In this document: positions 1 to 7,093 of the stretch, piece by piece
Layout: every line of letters begins with the position of its first letter
How positions within the stretch are numbered: the first letter of the stretch is position 1
Assembly: GCA_017523605.1 (NCBI GenBank)
Contig: JAFWVZ010000196.1
Span: 1 to 15,148 of the forward strand
Direction: 5' to 3'
Length of the DNA stretch: 15,148 nt
From: Bacillota bacterium
GTDB taxonomy: Bacteria; Bacillota; Clostridia; Peptostreptococcales; Anaerovoracaceae
Translations under genes and position numbers: made by a program
The notes under the pieces: generated by a model
Seen by the model: the letters and a program-made list of their open reading frames with translations, nothing else
What the model was told of the DNA's origin: nothing
Databases searched by the model: none

Positions 1-20
1 GATTCGTAACTGTTTGTCAT
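1..20 (-). CDS. purB: Start of a further gene, probably adenylosuccinate lyase (partial)
   Basis: Downstream of purA on the same strand, an AGGAG Shine-Dalgarno site lies 6 bases before an ATG whose complement is at 18-20. The visible codons read MTNSYE plus an incomplete serine codon, after which the window ends. A start of this form (a short polar stretch, then YES) fits my recollection of the N-terminus of clostridial adenylosuccinate lyases. The enzyme converts adenylosuccinate to AMP, the step right after PurA, and also acts after PurC on SAICAR, so it would complete the purC-purA set. That a gene starts here is fairly well supported by the ribosome site and spacing; the product is an inference from context and six residues. 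Confidence 0.5.
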
Positions 21-38
21 GTCTTTCTCCTGTGCCTT

Positions 39-1313
39 CTATCTGTAGATGATGCTGTCCCTTTCCGGACCGACGGAGATGTAGGTTATGGGGCAGCCTA
101 TTGCCTTTTCTATCATCTCTACGTAATCCCTGGCCTCCTTGGGAAGGTCCTCCCAGCGGCGGACGCCGGAAATGTCGCACTTCCAGCCCGACATGTACTT
201 TATTATCGGCTTTGCTTCGGGAAGCTTTGCGGGGAAGGGGAAGCGGTCCGTTTCCGCACCGTCTATATTATAGCATACGCACACCGGTATTCTGTCCATG
301 TAACTGAGCACATCCATCTTTGTGAGCGCTATTTTTGTGGCAGCCTGTACCTCTACGCCGTACTTTGTGGCAACAAGGTCTATGGGGCCGACCCTGCGGG
401 CTCGGCCGGTCTTGGCTCCGTACTCGAAGCCTTTCTCGCGGAGCTCGTCTGCTTCCGCTCCGAACATCTCGCACACGAAAGGACCTTCTCCCACGCAGGT
501 GGAATACGCCTTAACAACGCCTATGACGTCCGAAAGCTTAAGCGAGGGCAGTCCGGAACCTACGGGAGCGTATGCCGCAAGCGCATTCGAAGAAGTTGTG
601 TATGGGTAGATACCGTAGTCCAGATCTCTCAGCGCTCCGAGCTGGGCTTCAAAAAGTATCTTTTTGCCCTGATCCTGAGCATCCCTTAAGAACTCGCCGG
701 TATCGCAGATGTATGGTTTTATCTTGTCGCAGTAATCGTCAAGCCAGCCTTTAACTTCTTTCATCGTGTAGGCTCTGGCGCCGTACACCCTTGTAAGGGT
801 CAGGTCCTTCCACTCAAGTATGGCCTCAAGATGCCCTTCCAGCTCTTCGGGGAAGAAAAGCTCTCCGGCCAGTATGGTCTTTTTCTGATATTTGTCGGAA
901 TAAAAGGGCGCTATGCCTTGTTTTGTAGAGCCGTACTTTTTATCCGCAAGGCGCTGTTCTTCAAGCGCGTCCATGTCCCTGTGCCAGGGCATCAGCAGCG
1001 AAGCTCTGTCGCTGATCTTGAGGTTCTCAGGGGTTATCGCTATGCCTTTCGAGGATATCTCCTGCATCTCTTTCCAGAGATTTTCGGGATCCAGGGCCAC
1101 GCCGTTTCCAAGGATGTTCACCACACCGTCCCTGAATATTCCGGAAGGCAGCAGGTGCAGCGCGAACTTTCCCTTCTCGTTTACGACGGTATGCCCGGCG
1201 TTGCCACCTCCCTGGTACCTTACGACAACGTCGTAGTCCTCGGTGAGGAGGTCCACCATGCGGCCTTTTCCTTCGTCACCCCAGTTGATGCCTACTATAG
1301 CGCAGTTTTTCAT
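39..1313 (-). CDS. purA: Adenylosuccinate synthetase (PurA), first step from IMP to AMP
   Basis: This cytoplasmic enzyme joins IMP and aspartate using GTP. The 424-residue length is normal for bacteria. The N-terminal P-loop-like motif WGDEGKGR (11-18) supplies the catalytic Asp13, and GGNAGHT (36-42) supplies His41. The base-recognition end reads ALTKMDVL (329-336). I chose the ATG at 1313, not an in-frame ATG nine codons earlier, because a GGAGG site lies just before it and the protein then begins exactly at the conserved core. It starts one base after the purC stop, so the two are probably translationally coupled. Two oddities: the usual FEGAQG loop reads FEAQLGAL (221-228), moving the IMP-contacting Gln by one place, and the usual GPFPTE reads GPFVCE. 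These look like a lineage variant and do not suggest decay. Confidence 0.95.
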   Translation of the reverse strand: MKNCAIVGINWGDEGKGRMVDLLTEDYDVVVRYQGGGNAGHTVVNEKGKFALHLLPSGIFRDGVVNILGNGVALDPENLWKEMQEISSKGIAITPENLKISDRASLLMPWHRDMDALEEQRLADKKYGSTKQGIAPFYSDKYQKKTILAGELFFPEELEGHLEAILEWKDLTLTRVYGARAYTMKEVKGWLDDYCDKIKPYICDTGEFLRDAQDQGKKILFEAQLGALRDLDYGIYPYTTSSNALAAYAPVGSGLPSLKLSDVIGVVKAYSTCVGEGPFVCEMFGAEADELREKGFEYGAKTGRARRVGPIDLVATKYGVEVQAATKIALTKMDVLSYMDRIPVCVCYNIDGAETDRFPFPAKLPEAKPIIKYMSGWKCDISGVRRWEDLPKEARDYVEMIEKAIGCPITYISVGPERDSIIYR

Positions 1314-1314
1314 A

Positions 1315-2037
1315 CTATGCCTCCGATATGTGTTCCTCAAGGCGCTTCATTATCTCGTGATAAGCGTCTTCCACGCCGCCCAGATCACGGCGGAAACGGT
1401 CTTTGTCCAGCTTTTCTTTCGTGACGCTGTCCCAGAGCCTGCATGTATCCGGGCTGATCTCGTCCGCCAGGACAATGGTGCCGTCCGCAAGCTTTCCGAA
1501 CTCCAGTTTAAAGTCCACCAGCATTACTCCGCAGGAGGCCCAGAATTCCTTCATGATCTCATTGACGGCGAAGGCGTATCTTTTTATGGTATAGATCTCC
1601 GTGGGATCCGCAAGCCCTATAGCCACTATATGGTATTCGTTGATAAGAGGATCTCCGAGCGCGTCGTTCTTGTAGGAAAACTCTATGGTAGGAGAATCAA
1701 AGACCAGCCCCTCGTCCACGCCGTACCTTTTGGAGAACGAGCCTGCTGCTATGTTTCTGATGATGACTTCCAGCGGCACGATACTGACCTTTTTAACCAG
1801 GGTATCGCGGTCGCTGAGCTCTTCCACATAGTGGGTAGGTATTCCCTTTTTCTCAAGCATCCTCATAAGGGCGTTGCTCATGCGGTTGTTGATGATGCCT
1901 TTTCCGGCTATGGTGCCTTTCTTCAGCCCGTTGAAAGCCGTGGCATCGTCCTTGTATGAAACTATAAGCAGCGAGGGGTCTTCGGTCGTGAATACTTTCT
2001 TTGCCTTGCCTTCATACAGCTGTTCCTTTTTAGTCAT
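1315..2037 (-). CDS. purC: SAICAR synthase (phosphoribosylaminoimidazole-succinocarboxamide synthase)
   Basis: PurC uses ATP to couple CAIR with aspartate in de novo purine synthesis. The 240-residue length is typical. Family marks are the N-terminal LYEGKAKKVF (7-16), the nucleotide-binding GKGIINNRMS region (45-54), EVIIRNIAAGSFSKRYG (90-106) and the acidic C-terminal DFKLEFG...LADEISPDTCRLWD (175-203). An upstream in-frame ATG at 2055 was rejected because a GGAGGG site lies between it and the ATG at 2037, five bases before the latter. The gene follows glmS by 45 bases with no terminator visible, and precedes purA by one base, so glmS-purC-purA is most simply one transcript. Finding PurC next to GlmS and not among the middle purine-pathway genes is unusual. 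Confidence 0.95.
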   Translation of the reverse strand: MTKKEQLYEGKAKKVFTTEDPSLLIVSYKDDATAFNGLKKGTIAGKGIINNRMSNALMRMLEKKGIPTHYVEELSDRDTLVKKVSIVPLEVIIRNIAAGSFSKRYGVDEGLVFDSPTIEFSYKNDALGDPLINEYHIVAIGLADPTEIYTIKRYAFAVNEIMKEFWASCGVMLVDFKLEFGKLADGTIVLADEISPDTCRLWDSVTKEKLDKDRFRRDLGGVEDAYHEIMKRLEEHISEA

Positions 2038-2082
2038 GTTTCCCTCCGTATTCATCAGATCCCGACTGATAACAGATCGGTG

Positions 2083-3906
2083 CTATTCAACTGTAACAGA
2101 TTTAGCCAGGTTTTTAGGCTTGTCTATGTCGCATCCGTTTTCTTTTGCAACGTAGTAGGCCAGAAGCTGCAGGGGAACTATCTCCACAACTGCTGAGAAC
2201 AGCGGATCCACCTTGGGAATGAACATCAGGTCGTCCGCCACGGATACTATCCTCTGGTTGTTTTTGAACGTAAGCGCAAGTACTTCAGCGCCTCTGGATT
2301 TAACTTCAATGATGTTGCTGAGAGTCTTTTCCATGATGGCCGGATTGCAGCAGAGCGCTATGACAGGCGTGTGTTCCTCTATGAGCGCTATCGTTCCGTG
2401 CTTAAGCTCTCCCGCAGCATATGCTTCGGAATGGAGGTAGGATATCTCCTTCATTTTGAGAGCGCCTTCCAGCGATACCGCATAGTCCGTATTTCTGCCA
2501 ATGAAAAACAAAGACTTGCTGGCGTGATACTTTCCCGCCAGAACGGGAATGGATGAGTTCATGTCTATGGCCTGCTGTATCATGCGCGGAAGGGCCTGCA
2601 GTTCCTTGATATATCTCGGATAGTTATCGTCTTCGATCTTCATCATGTCCGCAAACCATACCGCAAGCATGCACAGTACGGCTACCTGGGTGGTATAGCC
2701 CTTGGTCGTAGCGACCGCGATCTCGGGCCCGGCCCATGTGTAGACTACATCGTCGGCAAGCTTTGCGACAGTGCTTCCTACGACATTGACTATGGCAAGC
2801 GTCTTTGCCCCTCTGGACTTGCATTCCTTAAGGGCGGCAATGGTGTCGGCCGTCTCTCCCGACTGAGAGATGACTATAAGAAGTGTGTGGCTGTCGATCA
2901 TGGGATCGCTGTAGCGAAGCTCGCTGGCAAGTTCCACGTCCACTGGGATGTGGCTTATCTTCTCCAGCGCGTACCTTGCCGCGCAGCCTGCGTAGTAAGC
3001 GGACCCGCACGCCGTGATGATTATTTTTCGTATCCTGAGCAGGTCTTTTGCGGTAAGCTTCAGCTCGTCGAAGATCACCTTGCCATCCTTGATCCTGGGT
3101 GAGATGGTCGCTTTCACAGCGCCGGGCTGCTCCATTATCTCCTTAAGCATGAAGTGCTCGTAGCCGCCTTTTTCCGCTGCCTGGACGTCCCAAAGTATGC
3201 GGCTGACCTTTTTATCTACCGGTTTTCCAAGGCAGTCGAAGACCTTTACGGAACCCCCGGACAGTTCGGCGAACTCGCCGTCCTCCAGGTAGATGACGTT
3301 CCTGGTGTAGTTTACGAGTGCCGTAACGTCGGATGCGAAATAGTTCTCGTCCACGCCCACGCCTAGTATAAGGGGGCTTGCCTCTCTTACAGCGTAGAGT
3401 TTTCCGGGCTCTTCCGAACAGATGACGCCCAGGGCGTAGGAGCCTCTAAGGCGGTTGGCGGTCCTTATAAGGGCATCCCGCATATCCCCTTTGTAATACA
3501 TCTCTATGAGATGGACTATTACCTCAGTGTCGGTCTCGCTGTCGAAGTGGTAGCCGTCTTTTATGACTTCATCGCGCAGTGCAAGATAGTTCTCTATGAT
3601 CCCATTGTGGACTACCGCGAATCTGCCGTCGTTGCTCAGGTGCGGGTGCGCGTTTTCCTCCGTGGGAGCTCCGTGAGTTGCCCAGCGGGTATGGCCTATT
3701 CCTGCCGCGCCGGGTACCGCCGCTCCGTCCTGCGTCTTTTCGCACAGATTAGCGATGCGCCCCGTCACCTTGTTCACGGAAATGCAGCTGTCAGCCATGA
3801 CTGCGATACCGGCGGAATCGTAACCTCTGTATTCCAGCTTCTTAAGTCCATCCAGAAGGATGGGCGCAGCGCTCTGTTCACCTGTATATCCAACTATCCC
3901 GCACAT
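2083..3906 (-). CDS. glmS: Glutamine-fructose-6-phosphate aminotransferase (isomerizing)
   Basis: GlmS makes glucosamine-6-phosphate from fructose-6-phosphate and glutamine, the entry to peptidoglycan and amino-sugar synthesis. The protein is 607 residues, the usual length. It begins MCGIVGY, so Cys2 becomes the N-terminal Ntn nucleophile after Met removal; HTRWATHG (72-79) is the glutamine-site segment. Two SIS domains follow, with ACGSAYYAG and SQSGETADT in the first and a GRNTDYAVSLEGALKMKE segment and AAGELKHG in the second. The C-terminus KPKNLAKSVTVE carries the conserved C-tail lysine. The start has a GGAG site and lies about 70 bases after a strong promoter. That leader holds an attenuator-like terminator and is too short for the glmS ribozyme common in Bacillota, suggesting control by nitrogen state. 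Confidence 0.97.
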   Translation of the reverse strand: MCGIVGYTGEQSAAPILLDGLKKLEYRGYDSAGIAVMADSCISVNKVTGRIANLCEKTQDGAAVPGAAGIGHTRWATHGAPTEENAHPHLSNDGRFAVVHNGIIENYLALRDEVIKDGYHFDSETDTEVIVHLIEMYYKGDMRDALIRTANRLRGSYALGVICSEEPGKLYAVREASPLILGVGVDENYFASDVTALVNYTRNVIYLEDGEFAELSGGSVKVFDCLGKPVDKKVSRILWDVQAAEKGGYEHFMLKEIMEQPGAVKATISPRIKDGKVIFDELKLTAKDLLRIRKIIITACGSAYYAGCAARYALEKISHIPVDVELASELRYSDPMIDSHTLLIVISQSGETADTIAALKECKSRGAKTLAIVNVVGSTVAKLADDVVYTWAGPEIAVATTKGYTTQVAVLCMLAVWFADMMKIEDDNYPRYIKELQALPRMIQQAIDMNSSIPVLAGKYHASKSLFFIGRNTDYAVSLEGALKMKEISYLHSEAYAAGELKHGTIALIEEHTPVIALCCNPAIMEKTLSNIIEVKSRGAEVLALTFKNNQRIVSVADDLMFIPKVDPLFSAVVEIVPLQLLAYYVAKENGCDIDKPKNLAKSVTVE

Positions 3907-3927
3907 GATCGTCTCCGTTCTGAAAAT

Positions 3928-3965
3928 AAAAAAGGCGTCTCTAAGCCCGAAAGCTTAAAGACGCC
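3928..3965 (-). terminator. Intrinsic terminator in the glmS leader (attenuator)
   Basis: On the minus strand GGCGTCT (3965-3959) pairs with AGACGCC (3940-3934). The inner bases TTAAGCT and GGCTTAG also pair, allowing U-G wobbles, so that a stem of about 14 base pairs is closed by a UUCG tetraloop. It is followed at once by six U and then A and more U. This is a near-ideal Rho-independent terminator. It sits between the promoter and the glmS start, ending 22 bases before the ATG, so it cannot be the end of the glmS transcript. It must either abort the leader RNA or be bypassed by antitermination. It could also serve as the end of transcripts arriving from asnB. Confidence 0.85.
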
Positions 3966-3975
3966 ATTGCCTTTA
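3956..3975 (-). promoter_or_regulatory. Hexaloop hairpin overlapping the glmS terminator (candidate antiterminator)
   Basis: The leader reads UAAAGGC, AAUGGC, GUCUUUA. The first and last heptamers pair over seven base pairs (one G-U) and display AAUGGC as a six-base loop, with A at loop position 1 and G at position 4. Loop base 4 is the first base of the terminator's 5' arm, so this hairpin and the terminator cannot form together. This is the geometry expected of an antiterminator stabilised by a bound protein. Six-base loops with A1 and G4 are the known recognition feature of ANTAR-domain proteins. That link is inferred; only one such hairpin is present, and the transcript begins only a few bases earlier. 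Confidence 0.6.
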
Positions 3976-3982
3976 CAAGTTT

Positions 3983-4011
3983 GTTATACTCCGTGAAGGG
4001 GCGGATGTCAA
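3983..4011 (-). promoter_or_regulatory. Promoter for glmS-purC-purA
   Basis: On the minus strand a perfect -35 box TTGACA (4011-4006) is followed after 17 bases by TATAAC (3988-3983), a strong housekeeping sigma-70/sigma-A match. Transcription should start near 3975-3977, that is, right at the 5' side of the hexaloop hairpin. The promoter lies in the asnB-glmS gap and would let glmS be expressed independently of the glnN block. Confidence 0.85.
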
Positions 4012-4062
4012 TGAATTTTTAGCTGTGGGACCTATACGTTCTTTGCATATGTTCCCGGGTCT

Positions 4063-5646
4063 TCAGGCCCCGCTCTCCCCGTAGTTAGAAAGCACTCTTG
4101 CCGAAGGATCGTCTACGTTGCAGCCCTCCCAGGACTTGTTGGGCATCCAGAAGTCCGCTACCATTACAGACTGTCCCGGATAGTATTTTTCGAATATCTC
4201 CCGGTAGAGGAGCGATTCTTTAGTGAAAGGCTTGGCGTGGCTGTATTTGCCGCAAAGTGTTTGGAATTCTTCGTCCGTATATTTAGTTTCCGCGTAATCC
4301 TTAAGGTAGTCCACCATGGAATGTCCTACGGCGTCGGAGAAGGCTGCTTTTTCCCGCCAGAGTATGTTGTCCGGTAGATATCCCAGGCCTTCGAAAGCGT
4401 GGCGGAGCAGGTATTTGCCCTTGTTGTACCTGTTCATCTTCATCTTCGGATCCAGGCTCATGACGTACTTTACGAAGTCCAGGTCTCCGAAGGGAACGCG
4501 CGCCTCCAGCGAGTTGACCGATATGCAGCGGTCCGCGCGGAGCACGTCGTACATGTGTATCTCGCGGATGCGCTTTTCGGCTTCTTTCTGGAACTCTTCG
4601 GCAGAAGGTGCGAAGTCCGTGTATTTGTATCCGAAGAGCTCGTCGGAGATCTCTCCGGTAAGTATCACCCTGATGTCAGTAAGTTCGTGTATGGCCTTGC
4701 ATACAAGATACATGCCCATGCTGGCACGTATAGTAGTGATGTCGTAAGTGCCCAGAAGCGCAATAAGTTCTTCCAGCGTAGATATGACTTCCTCCGGCGT
4801 CATGTATACTTCCGTGTGTTCGGCGCCAATGAAGTTCGCGACTTGCTTTGCGTATTTAAGGTCTATTGCGTCCTCGCTCATGCCTATGGCAAATGTCCTG
4901 ATCGGTTCGCGGCTTTCCCTTGCTGCTATGGCGCAGACCAGAGAGGAATCCAGACCGCCGGAGAGCAGGAATCCCACCTTCGCATCTGAGACAAGACGTT
5001 TCTTAACTCCGCAGATAAGCTTTTCGCGTATGTTTCTGCATGCGGTCTCAAGATCGTCACGGCTGACTTCATCGACTTTGGTCATGTCTGCATATCGATA
5101 AAAACTGCCGCCTTTCCAGTAGTGTCCGGGAGGGAAGGGCATTATCTTTTCAGTAAGACCCACAAGGTTCTTTGCTTCGCTGGCGAAGATCACCGCGCCG
5201 CCTTCATCAAACCCGTAGTACAGCGGCCGTATGCCTATGGGGTCGCGCGCGGCGATGAACTCTCCGCTTTCTCCGTCGTAGATCACGCAGGCGAATTCCG
5301 CGTCCAGCATGGAGAACATATCCGTGCCGTACTCGCGGAACATGGGGAGGATTATCTCGCAGTCGCTGTCGCTTCTGAAGGTATATCCCTTTTGTTTGAG
5401 AACTTCCCGCTGCTTTTCAAACCCGTAGAGTTCGCCGTTGCAGACCACGTAGCTTCCGTCCAGCTCGAAAGGCTGCATCCCGGAAGGAGTAAGCCCCATG
5501 ATCGACAGTCTGCGGAAGCCCATGAGGCCTTTGCCGGTATCGATGACACAGCTTCCGTCGGGACCTCTTGATGCGGTCTTGTCCAGACTCTCCTGTATCT
5601 TTTCAGGCGGCACGTCCGCCCTGCAGTAGCTTATTATCGAACACAT
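4063..5646 (-). CDS. asnB: Asparagine synthetase, glutamine-hydrolysing
   Basis: AsnB makes asparagine from aspartate, ATP and glutamine. The protein is 527 residues, slightly shorter than the E. coli enzyme. The N-terminal Ntn amidotransferase domain starts with nucleophile Cys2 and contains SRGPD (26-30), RLSIM (46-50) and NGEL (70-73). The C-terminal synthetase domain carries the PP-loop SGGLDSS (229-235), LTGEISDELFG (329-339) and a SLEARVPFGD segment (379-388). The frame is open for 54 more codons upstream, but that stretch lies inside purF and would bury the essential N-terminal Cys, so I start at the ATG at 5646, preceded by AGAGGA. It begins one base after the purF stop, implying coupling. 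I see no convincing terminator after it; only an imperfect hairpin at 4027-4056 without a U tract. Confidence 0.95.
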   Translation of the reverse strand: MCSIISYCRADVPPEKIQESLDKTASRGPDGSCVIDTGKGLMGFRRLSIMGLTPSGMQPFELDGSYVVCNGELYGFEKQREVLKQKGYTFRSDSDCEIILPMFREYGTDMFSMLDAEFACVIYDGESGEFIAARDPIGIRPLYYGFDEGGAVIFASEAKNLVGLTEKIMPFPPGHYWKGGSFYRYADMTKVDEVSRDDLETACRNIREKLICGVKKRLVSDAKVGFLLSGGLDSSLVCAIAARESREPIRTFAIGMSEDAIDLKYAKQVANFIGAEHTEVYMTPEEVISTLEELIALLGTYDITTIRASMGMYLVCKAIHELTDIRVILTGEISDELFGYKYTDFAPSAEEFQKEAEKRIREIHMYDVLRADRCISVNSLEARVPFGDLDFVKYVMSLDPKMKMNRYNKGKYLLRHAFEGLGYLPDNILWREKAAFSDAVGHSMVDYLKDYAETKYTDEEFQTLCGKYSHAKPFTKESLLYREIFEKYYPGQSVMVADFWMPNKSWEGCNVDDPSARVLSNYGESGA

Positions 5647-5647
5647 A

Positions 5648-7093
5648 TCAGTCCTCTGAGTGTATCTTCTTCTCGAAACGGTCTTTAGCGGACGAGTCCG
5701 GAACGGCTGTCGGGTATTCTCCGCTGAAGCAGGCTGTGCAAACGGTCCCAGTGCTGCCGGACATCTGCATGGCGTGCTTAAGGCTGAGGTATCCGAGCGA
5801 GTCCGCACCTATGATCTTTGCGATCTCGTCCGGTGTATGATGGTTAGCAATGAGGCCTTCGTCGCTGTCTATGTCCGTGCCGTAATAGCAGGGGGCTATG
5901 AACGGCGGCGCGCTCACCCGCATATGGATCTGGGCCGCGCCGGCCTTTCTGAGCGTTTCTATGGTCCTCCGGCAGGTAGTTCCGCGCACTATGGAGTCAT
6001 CTATCAGGACTACCCGTTTGCCTTCTACGACTGCTTTTATCGGGTTGAGCTTAATGTCCACTCCGGATTCCCTCAGATCCTGCGACGGAGCAATGAAGGT
6101 CCGGCCTATGTATTTATTCTTTGTAAAGCCTATGGCATATGGTATGCCTGACGCGCTTGCGTATCCTATGGCGGCGTCGAGTCCGGAATCCGGAACACCT
6201 ATGACTACGTCTGCTTCTACCGGGTGTTCCTGCGCAAGGAATGTTCCGGCTTGCTGCCGCGCAAGGCAGACGCTTCGTCCGTCTATTACGGAATCCGGTC
6301 TGGCAAAGTATATGTATTCGAACACGCAAAGTCGTTTAGGGAATTTGCCGCAATGGCTCTTATCAGAGCTGATGCCTTCGTTGCTTATGGTTACGACTTC
6401 TCCGGGCTCAATGTCCCTTACGAACTCCGCCCCTGCGGCATCCAGGGCGCAGGTCTCGGACGCAAGGATGACGCTTCTGTCCGGGCGGCGACCCATGCAG
6501 AGCGGCCTGAATCCGTAAGGATCACGGGCACCTATGAGCTTGCTGGGTGAGGAGATGACCAGAGAATAGGCACCTTCGAGTATGTTCATCGCGGAGGCCA
6601 CAGCCTGCTCTATGCTGCTTTGCCTAAGCCTTTCCTGAACGATGATGTATGCTATGACTTCTGAATCCGTTGTTGTATGGAATATGGAGCCTCTGTCCTC
6701 CAGAGCCTTCCTGAGCGCGGATGAGTTGGTTAGATTACCGTTGTGCGCCAGAGCCATACGTCCCTTGCGGTGATTTATCAGCAAGGGCTGGATGTTGCGC
6801 CTGCTGTCGTCCCCGGTGGTGGCGTAGCGCACGTGGCCGACTGCTATTTCGCCGGTCCCGAGGGCTTCCAGTCTTTCGTGTGAAAACACCTCGCTTACAA
6901 GACCAAGCTCTCTGCAGGCGCGGAAAGTTCCGTCGTCGTTGACTACTATTCCGGCGCTCTCCTGGCCTCTGTGCTGCAGCGCGTACAGCCCGTAATAGAC
7001 CACCGGTGCAAGGGCGAAGGGTGTCCGGGACCAGATCCCGAACACCCCGCATTCTTCGTTTATGTGTTTGTCATTCAACGTCCTGAAGAGCAT
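5648..7093 (-). CDS. purF: Amidophosphoribosyltransferase, iron-sulfur type
   Basis: PurF carries out the committed step of purine synthesis, making phosphoribosylamine from PRPP and glutamine. The protein is 481 residues. A 14-residue leader ending INEE precedes Cys15, matching the Bacillus type in which a propeptide is removed to free the nucleophile. HRGQESAG (41-48) and the VRYATTG segment (88-94) belong to the amidotransferase domain. The PRPP loop reads VVLIDDSIVRGTT (361-373). Cys256, Cys402, Cys452 and Cys455 stand where the Bacillus enzyme binds its [4Fe-4S] cluster, which suggests an oxygen-sensitive enzyme in an anaerobe. The start ATG has a good AGGAAGG site and overlaps the end of the amt gene by 23 bases. 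It would be transcribed with glnN and amt, tying purine entry to nitrogen supply. Confidence 0.96.
   Translation of the reverse strand: MLFRTLNDKHINEECGVFGIWSRTPFALAPVVYYGLYALQHRGQESAGIVVNDDGTFRACRELGLVSEVFSHERLEALGTGEIAVGHVRYATTGDDSRRNIQPLLINHRKGRMALAHNGNLTNSSALRKALEDRGSIFHTTTDSEVIAYIIVQERLRQSSIEQAVASAMNILEGAYSLVISSPSKLIGARDPYGFRPLCMGRRPDRSVILASETCALDAAGAEFVRDIEPGEVVTISNEGISSDKSHCGKFPKRLCVFEYIYFARPDSVIDGRSVCLARQQAGTFLAQEHPVEADVVIGVPDSGLDAAIGYASASGIPYAIGFTKNKYIGRTFIAPSQDLRESGVDIKLNPIKAVVEGKRVVLIDDSIVRGTTCRRTIETLRKAGAAQIHMRVSAPPFIAPCYYGTDIDSDEGLIANHHTPDEIAKIIGADSLGYLSLKHAMQMSGSTGTVCTACFSGEYPTAVPDSSAKDRFEKKIHSED

Noticed and set aside
3942..3968. Eight-codon open frame in the glmS leader starting at the ATG of AATGGC (M-A-S-L-S-F-R-A-stop), as a possible leader peptide
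   Set aside because: No ribosome site precedes it, the ATG lies in the hairpin loop only a few bases from the transcript start, and one sister element has AAAGGC with no ATG. Codon content shows no regulatory run.
3907..4062. glmS ribozyme or T-box leader
   Set aside because: The promoter-to-start distance is far too short for either, and no T-box antiterminator consensus or ribozyme core is visible.
5647..5808. Upstream in-frame extension of asnB by 54 codons
   Set aside because: It overlaps the conserved end of purF, has no ribosome site at its ATG, and would hide the N-terminal cysteine nucleophile that the enzyme needs.
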